Part shown: in pieces, positions 9,241 through 17,592 of the stretch
Position numbering within the stretch: position 1 is the first letter of the stretch
How the letters are laid out: the number at the start of each line of letters is the position of its first letter
Assembly: GCF_013375155.1 (NCBI RefSeq)
Contig: NZ_JABXOF010000002.1
Location: 186,001-250,000 of the forward strand
Direction of reading: 5' to 3'
DNA from: Serratia ureilytica
GTDB lineage: Bacteria; Pseudomonadota; Gammaproteobacteria; Enterobacterales; Enterobacteriaceae
DNA: 64,000 bases
Position numbers and translations under genes: made by a program
The notes under the pieces: generated by a model
The model's database searches: none
What the model saw: the letters and a program-made list of their open reading frames with translations, nothing else
What the model was told of the DNA's origin: nothing

Positions 9241-9630
9241 ATGTCCAAAGCCAAAAATATCTTCACCGTAATCGGTTTGATTTTATTGGCCCCTATTCTC
9301 AGCCTGGTGGGTTTTTTCAAATTCATCACGGTCGATATCTGGGGCTATTTCAAACACATCGGTTCCTCTCTCAGCGTGATGGAGAACGGAGTTTCCGCCT
9401 CCGGGCAAATCGTCAGCATCCGCCAGACCAACCTGTGGGACGGGAATCGGCCGGTCTGCGAAGTGGAAGTCAAATACATCGCCCAAGACGGAAAAAACCA
9501 TACGGCCGTCGCGAAAGGCCCGATCAGCGTCGTTGATCTGCCGCGTTATCAGCCGGGTCATTTCACCGCGATAAAGTACGATCCCAAGAACCCCAAAAAA
9601 GCGGTGATCGAAGAGTTATCCCGACTTTGA
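9241..9630 (+). CDS. Small membrane-anchored protein, DUF3592-like, unknown function
   Basis: 129 residues with one N-terminal membrane segment (IFTVIGLILLAPILSLVGFFKFI). A soluble part follows (NGVSASGQIVSIRQTNLWDGNRPVCEVEVKYIAQDGKNHTAV...YDPKNPKKAVIEE) resembling DUF3592-type beta domains. The ATG at 9241 has AGGG 7 nt upstream and is better than the ATG at 9235. It lies 12 bp after vgrG1 and is probably cotranscribed. It could be a VgrG1-linked accessory or immunity protein, but nothing in the sequence proves that. Confidence 0.65.
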   Translation: MSKAKNIFTVIGLILLAPILSLVGFFKFITVDIWGYFKHIGSSLSVMENGVSASGQIVSIRQTNLWDGNRPVCEVEVKYIAQDGKNHTAVAKGPISVVDLPRYQPGHFTAIKYDPKNPKKAVIEELSRL

Positions 9631-9732
9631 GCGAAAAGAACCTTTTCAATCAACGCGATCCGATTTCAACGTTGTGAAAACGACTTGTCGTCCATCAGCT
9701 CGCTAAATCACCTTGCATAAGGAAGTGTCACG

Positions 9733-10233
9733 ATGGGCGCGTTTATTGCCTTTTCGACTCAGGACAGCCTCTGGGGACAAATCCTGTTTACCTTCTTAGG
9801 CATCCTGGTTGGCGGCGTATTGATCGCCACCATTTGCAAGACCGTCTTACCCGCGGGCAGAACGGCGGCATTGTCCGTCCGGTTGCTGATCTTTGTCGCA
9901 CTGATGCTGGCGATACTGAAGTACAACCAGCAGGTGATGTCTGCGGTGAACGCGCCCGCGGAGCTGATCGGGTTCCTGATTTTGCCCGGTTTTTTGATGG
10001 GTTATCTGGGTGCGGCGGCCCCCGGCAGACTGGCGCTGGCGATAGAACTGTGCTGTTTTGCCCCGCTCGCCGCGCTGCTGATTCTGGGTACCCCCGGCGT
10101 CGGCTTTTTTGCCCCCTATCATCTGGAGAGCGCAGGCCAATTTACCGCCAAGGCGATCGCCGCGGCATTGTCCGTCGCCGTCGTACTGCTGGCTCGTAAA
10201 ATAAGCGGGAAGGACAACGCACCGTCCTCTTGA
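9733..10233 (+). CDS. Polytopic membrane protein of unknown function in the T6SS locus
   Basis: 166 residues, almost entirely hydrophobic, with four to five likely membrane segments (ILFTFLGILVGGVLIATI, LLIFVALMLAIL, ELIGFLILPGFLMGYLGAA, ALAIELCCFAPLAALLIL, AIAAALSVAVVLLA). AAGGAAGTGTCACG precedes the ATG. It sits between vgrG1 with its small neighbour and the DUF2169 gene. No family is recognised. A membrane immunity or accessory role is only an inference from context. Confidence 0.6.
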   Translation: MGAFIAFSTQDSLWGQILFTFLGILVGGVLIATICKTVLPAGRTAALSVRLLIFVALMLAILKYNQQVMSAVNAPAELIGFLILPGFLMGYLGAAAPGRLALAIELCCFAPLAALLILGTPGVGFFAPYHLESAGQFTAKAIAAALSVAVVLLARKISGKDNAPSS

Positions 10234-10406
10234 TAATCCCTTTGACGCGAGGAAATGCTCCCCGCATTCGCGATCGGCTCTGGACGCCGCATCGTTTTCT
10301 TCATCTGTTGTGACATAGCCTGATATCTATTAAACCGAAAAACGGATTGTTTTTGAGCAAGCAGCCTGGCTGCCGGCTGATATCCACAGGAAGCTTTACA
10401 CACACA

Positions 10407-12953
10407 ATGAAAGTCGTAAAACCTCTGCGCCTCAGCGCGCTTCATCGCCCCTTCTCTTGGCAAGGGCAAAATCATCTGGGCGTTTCCATTTTGGCCTTGG
10501 CCGACATGGGGGCTTCCCCGCGCCTGCGCCCCGAACCGGAGCTGTGGCAGTTGGCCGCCGACGAACTTACGCTGAGCGGCGGCGTGCTCGATTTGGCTAT
10601 TCCGAAAGCCTGTGCGGAGTTTCTCGCCACCGGCAACGCCTACACCCACCATCAACAAGACAAAACCGCCTGCGCCGTGAAGATCCAGCTTGATTCGCTG
10701 GAGAAAACGCTGGTGGTTTTCGGCGATCGTCATTGGATCAACGATCGCCCCTCCTCTCCTCTCCCTTTTGCAGAAATGCGTCTGGACTGGCGCCGGGCTT
10801 ACGGCGGGGCTCAGTTCGCCGATAATCCGCACGGCATCGGCGCCACTCCAGAAACATTTCCGCAGGGCCGCATTCATCGCCTACCCAATGTTGAACCGCT
10901 GCAGGAGCGCCTCGCGTCTCCTCGGCAAAGCGCGCAGCCGGCAAGCTTTGACGCGTTGGATATCACCTGGCCGCGCCGCTTCTCACGCATCGGTAAAAAC
11001 TACGACGCCGACTGGTTGAAACACGGTTTTCCCGGCTTCGCCAACGATATCGACTGGCGCCTGTTCAACATGGCGGAAAGCGATCAGCAGTTTCCCCAAC
11101 GCGACAGCTTGCCGCTTCAGGCTGCCTACCGGATATGGAACATGCACCCTTCAGAGCCGGTTCAGCAAGGCCGTTTGCCGCCGTGGCGCGCACGCTGCTT
11201 CATTAACCGGCTGCGCGGCGGCGAAGCGCATTTCGGGGAAGTCGCGATGCGCCACACCACCGTGTGGTTCTTTCCCCATCGCGAACAAATGCTGTTGATC
11301 TACCAGGGCAGCCTTCACATCAATGAAGACGATGCCGCAGACGTCATGCAGCTCATGCCGGCGCTGGAAATTGAGGGTAAAAGCCGCACCGTCGCGCATT
11401 ATCGGCAGGTGCTCGATCGGCGGCTTGATAAAGAGCATGGCGCTCTGCACGCTTTTCGTGAAAAAGATTTGCTGCCGGAGTGCTGTATTGGCCCCTGGCT
11501 CGATACGGAAACGCCGACGCAGCAAAGCCCGATGGTGGAAAACATCGCCGCCTACGAGCATCACCAACGCGAACAACACCGCCAACGTCTGCAGCGCGAA
11601 GGCCGAGACATCGACGACATGTTTGCCGCGCCGCCAGCTGAACCGATGCCCGCTTTGGATCAGCTGGCCGAGTTTGTCGAGGGCATGGAACAGCGCGCTG
11701 AAGCGCATTACCGTGAAATCCGCGATGACGCGCAGGCAAACGGCATTGATATTGACGGCCCTGGCCCCGCCGACCTTTCCGGCGCGGAAAGCTACCAACA
11801 GCAGCGCGACCAGCTGTTTCAACAGGCGCGTCAACGCCCCGACGCGTTTAGCGACAAGCAGTTGGGGGAAAGCGAGCGCGCGCTGCACCAAATGTATTTA
11901 ATGTCGGCACAGGCGCAAAGCCCGGCGCTGCGTTTAAGCGGCGATCTGGCACAGATCATTCGCCAACGCGTCACCGCGGCCATGCAGCGCGATAAAGATC
12001 TCAGCGGCCTGGACCTCACCGGCGCCGATCTGTCCGGCATGGACCTCAGCCATGCCACCTTGCGCGGCACGTTGCTGGAAAACGCCAATCTGCGCCAAGC
12101 CCGGTTGGTGGGCTGTGACCTTCGCGAGGCAATGCTGGCGCGCGCCGATCTCTGCGGTGCCGTCTTGCAGCAGGCGGATCTGAGCCACGCCTCTTTGGCC
12201 CTGGCGAAATGCGAAGCGGCGGATTTCGGCGGCGCGCAGCTGCATGAAACCAACATTCAACAAACGTTGTTTCAACGCTGCGACTTCACGATGGCGTCCT
12301 TACGCGATTTGCTGGGGTACGAAACCTTGCTCGGACAGTGTGATTTCAGCCGCGCCACGTTGGCCAACATTACGCTGATGGAGCTGCAGCTGGAGCAACT
12401 GACATTCAGTCACGCCCGGCTCGACAAAGTCAGCTTCATCAAATGCCGGCTGCTGGCGGTGAAATTCGAGCAGGCACGGCTGGAAAGCTGCGCCTGGGTT
12501 GATACCGAAACGCAAAACCTCAGCTTCCGCGCCGCGCGCCTGACGGCCTGCGCCTTTGCGGCAAAGACGCTGTTGCCCCAGGCGGATTTCAGCGACGCGA
12601 CGCTGAACCAGTGCAACTTGCGTCAGATGCCGTTGCAGCGGGCAAGTTTCAGCCGCGCGCGCCTCAACAATTGCGATCTGTCGGAAACGCGGCTGAACGA
12701 GGCCGACTTCAATCAGGCCAACGGCAGCGGCAGCCTGTTCATTCGCAGCGATCTGACGCGCGCCAACCTGCGCGACGCCAACTTTATTGCGGCGATCCTG
12801 CAAAAGTGCGTGCTGTCAGGCGCCGACCTGCAGGGCGCCAATCTGTTCCGGGCCGATCTGTCGCAGTCGAAAGTGGACAAGGCGACCCGGCTCGACGATG
12901 CCTATACCGCCAGAGTGAAAACATTGCCTCGCCACAACGGGAAAGAAGTATGA
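10407..12953 (+). CDS. DUF2169 plus pentapeptide-repeat protein, VgrG-linked adaptor
   Basis: 848 residues. The N-terminal third (MKVVKPLRLSALHRPFSWQGQNHLGVSILAL... WRRAYGGAQFADNPHGIGA) is a DUF2169 domain, found almost only beside VgrG genes and thought to help load cargo. From about residue 535 a long pentapeptide-repeat beta-helix follows (LSGLDLTGADLSGMDLSHATLRGTLLENANLRQARL...). The ATG at 10407 starts the conserved domain. The TTG at 10347 in the same frame would add 20 unconserved residues. Its stop overlaps the next gene by an ATGA junction, which implies coupling. Confidence 0.85.
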   Translation: MKVVKPLRLSALHRPFSWQGQNHLGVSILALADMGASPRLRPEPELWQLAADELTLSGGVLDLAIPKACAEFLATGNAYTHHQQDKTACAVKIQLDSLEKTLVVFGDRHWINDRPSSPLPFAEMRLDWRRAYGGAQFADNPHGIGATPETFPQGRIHRLPNVEPLQERLASPRQSAQPASFDALDITWPRRFSRIGKNYDADWLKHGFPGFANDIDWRLFNMAESDQQFPQRDSLPLQAAYRIWNMHPSEPVQQGRLPPWRARCFINRLRGGEAHFGEVAMRHTTVWFFPHREQMLLIYQGSLHINEDDAADVMQLMPALEIEGKSRTVAHYRQVLDRRLDKEHGALHAFREKDLLPECCIGPWLDTETPTQQSPMVENIAAYEHHQREQHRQRLQREGRDIDDMFAAPPAEPMPALDQLAEFVEGMEQRAEAHYREIRDDAQANGIDIDGPGPADLSGAESYQQQRDQLFQQARQRPDAFSDKQLGESERALHQMYLMSAQAQSPALRLSGDLAQIIRQRVTAAMQRDKDLSGLDLTGADLSGMDLSHATLRGTLLENANLRQARLVGCDLREAMLARADLCGAVLQQADLSHASLALAKCEAADFGGAQLHETNIQQTLFQRCDFTMASLRDLLGYETLLGQCDFSRATLANITLMELQLEQLTFSHARLDKVSFIKCRLLAVKFEQARLESCAWVDTETQNLSFRAARLTACAFAAKTLLPQADFSDATLNQCNLRQMPLQRASFSRARLNNCDLSETRLNEADFNQANGSGSLFIRSDLTRANLRDANFIAAILQKCVLSGADLQGANLFRADLSQSKVDKATRLDDAYTARVKTLPRHNGKEV

Positions 12954-14017
12954 CCTCAATGCCAGAGCAGATACGCCAGCGTGTGAAACGCGGCGAACCG
13001 ATTTCCGGTGAGGATTTGCACGGCCTGTCATTCGCGGGTATGGATTTGGCCGGCGCAATGTTCAACGCCCTGAACCTGAACGGCGTGGACTTCTCCGATT
13101 GCGATCTGCGCGACAGCGTATTCAGCGATTGCCGGCTCGAGCACGCTCTGTTTACTCGGGCGAACCTCAAGCAAACGGCCTTCAATCAGTGCGCCATGTC
13201 CGCCAGCCGCTTCAGTGAGAGTCATATCGAGCTGACGATGTTCAACGAATGCCGGCTTGAACAGGGTGATTTCAGCCGTCTGCCGCTCACCCAAAGCCAC
13301 TGGATGTCATGCCAATTGGCCGGCGCGAACTTTTCCGCCACTCAGCACGATCGCACCACGTTTTACGAAAGCCCGCTCGACGGCGCTACGTTGGAGCATG
13401 CCCGACTTTCGCTTGTCACGTTTTTTCGCTTAACCCTCTGTAACACAGAATTTGCAGGGGCAGATTTCGACCGCGTCACGTTTTTCGAATGCGACCATCG
13501 CGGCAAAAGTTACGCCGGGCAGCGCCTGATCGCCTGCCAGTTTACCGATAACCAATTGGACGACGTCGACTTCAGCCAGGCGACGCTGCGCCAAAGCAAC
13601 TTCAAGGGCGCTTCGCTGCGGCGCGCCAACCTGACGGGCGTGCAGGCGCAGCAGTCGCTGTGGCTGGAGGCCAACCTGACTCAGGCGCAGTGCCGCAGCG
13701 GGCAGTTCGATCAGGCGATTTTCAGCGAAGCGACGCTGGACGCCGCCAACTTCAACCAGGCGCGTCTGTATCAGGGCGTGTTCCAGCACAGCCGCGCGGC
13801 GCGCTGTGATTTCAGCGACAGCGACCTGACCTACGCCGATTTTTGTTATGCCGACATCGGCGCCGCCGATTTCCGGCGTGCGCGCTTCATGCGCACCCGC
13901 ATGCACCGCGCCCACCAGCAGCAAACGCGCTGGGGCGACCGCAGCGGCATTCTCAAGCGCGACGAAGAGCTGTACGCCGCCGAAATCTGGAGCGCACAGC
14001 GCCAAAGCCGCATTTGA
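12950..14017 (+). CDS. Pentapeptide-repeat protein, second of tandem pair
   Basis: 355 residues made almost wholly of pentapeptide repeats (A/C-D/N-L/F-X-X), for example LHGLSFAGMDLAGAMFNALNLNGVDFSDCDLRDSVFSDCRL and DFSQATLRQSNFKGASLRRANLTG. It should fold as a right-handed quadrilateral beta-helix. It overlaps the DUF2169 gene by 4 bp and precedes DUF3540, the standard order of this VgrG-associated module. A structural tip-adaptor role is inferred from context. Confidence 0.8.
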   Translation: MTSMPEQIRQRVKRGEPISGEDLHGLSFAGMDLAGAMFNALNLNGVDFSDCDLRDSVFSDCRLEHALFTRANLKQTAFNQCAMSASRFSESHIELTMFNECRLEQGDFSRLPLTQSHWMSCQLAGANFSATQHDRTTFYESPLDGATLEHARLSLVTFFRLTLCNTEFAGADFDRVTFFECDHRGKSYAGQRLIACQFTDNQLDDVDFSQATLRQSNFKGASLRRANLTGVQAQQSLWLEANLTQAQCRSGQFDQAIFSEATLDAANFNQARLYQGVFQHSRAARCDFSDSDLTYADFCYADIGAADFRRARFMRTRMHRAHQQQTRWGDRSGILKRDEELYAAEIWSAQRQSRI

Positions 14018-14047
14018 ACGTATTGACCACTTCACGAGGGGATCACC

Positions 14048-14683
14048 ATGAGCGTTGTCAACACTACTCGCGCCGTCAACATCGCGCCGCCCCAGCAGGC
14101 CGCCGGCCAGGTCGTCAACCTGTTGCCGGACGGCAGCCTGGTGGTGGAATGTGAAGGCCGCGGCTGGCATTGCCGCCGTGCGGCCAGCTGCCTGCTGACG
14201 CCGGCCCTCGGCGATAGCGTGCTGGTCGCCGGTTGCGGCCACCAGCTGTGGGCGATCGCCGTCCTCGAGCGTGCGGAACCGCAAAACGCGGCGCGGCTGA
14301 GCGTCGAAGGCGATCTGCACATTGAAACGCTGCACGGCTCGCTGTCGCTGCACGGCGCGCAGGCGCTGAACCTGAGCGGCGATGCCATGACCCTGCAGGC
14401 GAACAGCGGCGACTGCCACGTCGACAAGATGAAATACAGCGGCGAAGAGCTCTCGGCTTTCGTCAGCATCAGCCGCCTGGTCGGCAAACGCTGCGAGTCA
14501 CTGTGGCATTCGGTCAGCCAGATCAGCCACTCGCTGTTTCGCAAAGTGCGCCAGACCGAGCACGTGCGCGCCGGGCAGCTGGATTATCAGGCGGAAGATT
14601 ACGCCCGCATTCATGCTCGCAACACGCTGATTACCTCGAAAGACATCACCAAGCTCGATTCGGAACAGATCCACGTCGGATAA
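14048..14683 (+). CDS. DUF3540 protein of the VgrG-associated module
   Basis: 211 residues resembling DUF3540: QVVNLLPDGSLVVECEGRGWHCRRAASCLLTPALGDSVLVAG (OB-like), then a beta-helical part (SVEGDLHIETLHGSLSLHGAQALNLSGDAMTLQA) that looks like a shortened VgrG needle. A conserved helical tail ends HARNTLITSKDITKLDSEQIHVG. It lies between the pentapeptide genes and the DUF4150 PAAR-like gene and probably forms part of the tip assembly. A CACGAGGGGATCACC ribosome site is present. Confidence 0.8.
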   Translation: MSVVNTTRAVNIAPPQQAAGQVVNLLPDGSLVVECEGRGWHCRRAASCLLTPALGDSVLVAGCGHQLWAIAVLERAEPQNAARLSVEGDLHIETLHGSLSLHGAQALNLSGDAMTLQANSGDCHVDKMKYSGEELSAFVSISRLVGKRCESLWHSVSQISHSLFRKVRQTEHVRAGQLDYQAEDYARIHARNTLITSKDITKLDSEQIHVG

Positions 14684-14700
14684 CCTTGCGGAGACCTTTT

Positions 14701-15093
14701 ATGTTTGCCAACAGCCAAATGATCGGCGTGGACCTGGCGTTTCCCGACGTCTGTCTGACGCCAAGCCCGGCGCCGGTGCCCATTCCCTACCCGGATATCG
14801 CCCTGGCGCCGACCGCCATCCCGAACGCGTTCAACATTCTGTTCGTCGGCACCCCGGCGCACAACATGGCGACGGTGACGCCCCTGACCAACGGCGACAA
14901 CCCCGGCGTGGCCACCGGCGTCGCTTCCGGCACGGTGATGGGGCCGTCCCGCCACCTGACCGGCGCCTTTACCGTGCTGCTCAAAGGCACCCCGGCCACC
15001 CGGCTGACCAGCCTCAGCCTGCAGAATTCCACCAACGCGCTCGGCATGCGCATCGTGCCGAGCCAATTAAAAGTGTTGCTGCTTGCGCCCTGA
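14701..15093 (+). CDS. DUF4150/PAAR-like tip protein
   Basis: 130 residues of the DUF4150 family, a PAAR-like cap that sharpens the VgrG spike: FANSQMIGVDLAFPDVCLTPSPAPVPIPYPDIALAPTAIPNA...NILFVGTPAHNMATVTPLTNGDNPGVATGVASGTVMGPSRH. The start at 14701 gives the family N-terminus and has GGAGACC upstream. There is no C-terminal toxin extension, so it is a cap without a fused effector. It closes the DUF2169 module. Confidence 0.85.
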   Translation: MFANSQMIGVDLAFPDVCLTPSPAPVPIPYPDIALAPTAIPNAFNILFVGTPAHNMATVTPLTNGDNPGVATGVASGTVMGPSRHLTGAFTVLLKGTPATRLTSLSLQNSTNALGMRIVPSQLKVLLLAP

Positions 15094-15141
15094 TGACGGC
15101 GCCTTATTACACAGCCATTCAATCAAGAAAAAGAGGACATT

Positions 15142-15642
15142 GTGAAAACACGGATTACCCTGACGCTGTTGACCGCCCTGACGCTTGCCGGTTGCTCCAC
15201 CCCACCGCCACCGCCGCCGGCGCTCAATAACGACGCCATCGTCAGCAGTGAAGTCAACGGCGTCACGTTAAAGCACCGCGCCGCGGTGAGCGCGCCGAAA
15301 CAGTTCAAACCGATCGGTGAGGAGTACCGCAGCCTGTACGCCGCCAGCATCATGAGCAGCCCGAATTATACCGGCACCGCCGTCGGCAGCCTGGACAACG
15401 CCGCCGCGTTCTACGCGCTGGGCGAAGTGGAAAACAACTGGCTGGCGATCTCCGCCATCCGCGGCGGCGATCTGGTGGGGTATATCCAGGCCAACGCCGG
15501 CGTGCCAGAAGCGCGCTACAAAGCGACGCTGCGCAAAGATCTGCCGCGCCGCGCGCGCGCCGCCAAGCAGGACTGCGTTAAAGTCGGCGGCGACAGCAAG
15601 GCGTGCAAAAACGCCGGCTCAGCCACCTGGATCCTCCAGTAG
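15142..15642 (+). CDS. T6SS-associated lipoprotein with SH3-like domain
   Basis: 166-residue lipoprotein. A signal peptide with lipobox LAGC predicts a lipid-modified Cys18, followed by a proline run. The middle part (YTGTAVGSLDNAAAFYALGEVENNWLAISAIRGGDLVGYIQANAGV) looks like a bacterial SH3 fold, which often touches peptidoglycan. A GTG start lies behind AGAGGACATT. Such a gene often precedes tssJ in Serratia-type clusters. The precise role is not established from sequence. Confidence 0.75.
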   Translation: MKTRITLTLLTALTLAGCSTPPPPPPALNNDAIVSSEVNGVTLKHRAAVSAPKQFKPIGEEYRSLYAASIMSSPNYTGTAVGSLDNAAAFYALGEVENNWLAISAIRGGDLVGYIQANAGVPEARYKATLRKDLPRRARAAKQDCVKVGGDSKACKNAGSATWILQ

Positions 15643-15671
15643 TCAGCACGCCTGCGGGCGACGAGATTCCC

Positions 15672-16202
15672 ATGACGACGACCCCTATCGCTTCCCGCTG
15701 GTGCGGGATGCTGTTTCTGCTGCTGGGCGCGCTGGCGCTCGGCGGCTGCATGTCTTCCGCGAAAAGCGTGCCGGCGCGTTACAGCCTGGTCTTCGACGCT
15801 GACCGCCAGGTCAATGCCGCCGCCGGCGCGCAACCGACGCCGATCAAAATTCGCGTGCTGCTGCTGCGCTCGGATGCGGAATTCATGGAAGCCGACTTTT
15901 TCAGTCTGCAAAACGACGCCAAAAGCGTGCTCGGCAACAGCCTGCTGGACAGCGATCAGTTCTTCCTGACGCCGGGCCAGACCGGCAAAAAGCTCGGTGG
16001 GCAAAGCACATTGGACGCACGTTACATCGGCGTGATCGCCGAATATCAAAATCTGGACGGCAAGACCTGGCGCATTTCACTGCCGCTGCCGGAACCCACC
16101 GAAACCAATTTCTACAAGGTATGGCAATTCTCGCCGGATGAGCTGGAAGCGCATATCGTCGCAGGCGTGAGTGGCCTGCGCCCCGTAAAAAAGGTCGACT
16201 GA
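15672..16202 (+). CDS. tssJ: TssJ, outer-membrane lipoprotein of the T6SS membrane complex
   Basis: 176 residues with signal peptide and lipobox LGGC (Cys26), followed by the TssJ transthyretin-like fold: YSLVFDADRQVNAAAGAQPTPIKIRVLLLRSDAEFMEADFFSLQNDAKSVLG...FLTPGQTGKKLGGQSTLDARYIGVIAEYQNLDGKTWR. TssJ anchors the periplasmic end of TssM. The gene order J-K-L-M is standard. Confidence 0.93.
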   Translation: MTTTPIASRWCGMLFLLLGALALGGCMSSAKSVPARYSLVFDADRQVNAAAGAQPTPIKIRVLLLRSDAEFMEADFFSLQNDAKSVLGNSLLDSDQFFLTPGQTGKKLGGQSTLDARYIGVIAEYQNLDGKTWRISLPLPEPTETNFYKVWQFSPDELEAHIVAGVSGLRPVKKVD

Positions 16203-16242
16203 CCTACCGCTGCGCTGAAGCGAAGTAACTATAGGTGTGATG

Positions 16243-17589
16243 ATGAAAGATGCTCATAAGGTTGTCTGGACTGAGGGGATGTTTTTGCGCCCTCACCATT
16301 TCCAGCAGGCGGAAAACTATCTCGAAGGCTATATGCGCAACTGGGGCCAGGCCCACAGCGGCTGTTTCTGGGGCTTTCTCACCCTGGATCTGGACCAAAC
16401 GCTGTTGCGCCAGGGCAAGATCGCGCTCAACGCCGCCAGCGGCATCATGCCCGACGGCACGCCGTTTCGCTTCTCCGGCGCCCAGCAGGCGCCCGCGCCG
16501 CTGGCCATCGCCGACAACAAGACCGGTGAAAACGTGGTGCTGGCTCTGCCGACCTATCGCGCGGGGCGTGAAGACGTGATCTTTCAGGAAAGCCCGGAAG
16601 CGCTGGCGCGCTATCTGGCTTACGAGACCGAAGTCGACGATCTCAACGCCGTCTCGGTGGGCAGCGCGGCGCTGCAATTCGGTCGCCTGCGCCTGCGGCT
16701 GATGCTGGAGAGCGAGCTGAACGCCGAATGGACGGCGCTCGGCGTCACCCGCGTGCTGGAAAAGCGCGGCGACAACAGCCTGCGTCTCGATACGGCGCAA
16801 ATCCCGCCGATGCTGAACTGTCAGGGCAACCCGATACTGAAGACCTTCATCAACGATCTGCAGGGGCTGCTGCAACAGCGCAGCCAGCAGATGAGTCAAC
16901 GCCTGCTGCAACCGGGCCGCGGCGGCAGTTCCGAAATGGTCGATTTCATGCTGCTGCAGCTGATCAACCGCCATCTCGGTCAGGTGAGCCATGCCTACCA
17001 CCTCGACCATCTGCACCCGGAGCGCCTGTTCGCCGATTGGCTGCAGTTCGCCACCGAACTCGCCAGCTTCTCGGCGCAGCGCACCCCGGAAGGCCGCCTG
17101 CCGGTGTATGACCACGACAATCTGGCGCTGTGCTTCGGCAAGCTGATGCTGTTGCTGCGTCAGGGCCTGTCGGTGGTGCTGGAGGACAACGCCATTCAGC
17201 TGACGCTGGTCGAGCGCTCCCACGGGCTGAACGTCGCCACCGTGCAAGACGCCAAAATGATGCGCGACTTCGGCTTCGTGCTGGCGGTGCGCGCCGACGT
17301 GGCCGCCGAGGTGTTGCTGACCCACTTCCCGGCGCAGATGAAGATCGCCCCGGTCACGCGCATCCGCGATCTGGTGCAGCTGCAGCTGCCGGGCATCGGT
17401 CTGCGCACCATGCCCGTCGCGCCGCGTCAGATCCCTTATCACGCCGGCTACACCTATTTCGAGCTGGAAAAAGGCGGCGACCTTTGGAAACAGATGGAAA
17501 AATCCAGCGCCTTCGCCCTGCATCTGGCCGGCGAATTTCCGGGGCTGGACATGGAATTTTGGGCGATTCGCAGCCATACGGACCGGTAA
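16243..17589 (+). CDS. tssK: TssK, T6SS baseplate protein
   Basis: 448 residues. The N-terminus KVVWTEGMFLRPHHFQQAENYLEGYMRNW is diagnostic of TssK, the trimeric connector between the baseplate and the TssL/TssM membrane complex. Three successive start codons (GTG 16237, ATG 16240, ATG 16243) exist. The last has best spacing to the AGG. Four bases separate it from tssL. Confidence 0.95.
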   Translation: MKDAHKVVWTEGMFLRPHHFQQAENYLEGYMRNWGQAHSGCFWGFLTLDLDQTLLRQGKIALNAASGIMPDGTPFRFSGAQQAPAPLAIADNKTGENVVLALPTYRAGREDVIFQESPEALARYLAYETEVDDLNAVSVGSAALQFGRLRLRLMLESELNAEWTALGVTRVLEKRGDNSLRLDTAQIPPMLNCQGNPILKTFINDLQGLLQQRSQQMSQRLLQPGRGGSSEMVDFMLLQLINRHLGQVSHAYHLDHLHPERLFADWLQFATELASFSAQRTPEGRLPVYDHDNLALCFGKLMLLLRQGLSVVLEDNAIQLTLVERSHGLNVATVQDAKMMRDFGFVLAVRADVAAEVLLTHFPAQMKIAPVTRIRDLVQLQLPGIGLRTMPVAPRQIPYHAGYTYFELEKGGDLWKQMEKSSAFALHLAGEFPGLDMEFWAIRSHTDR

Positions 17590-17592
17590 CCT

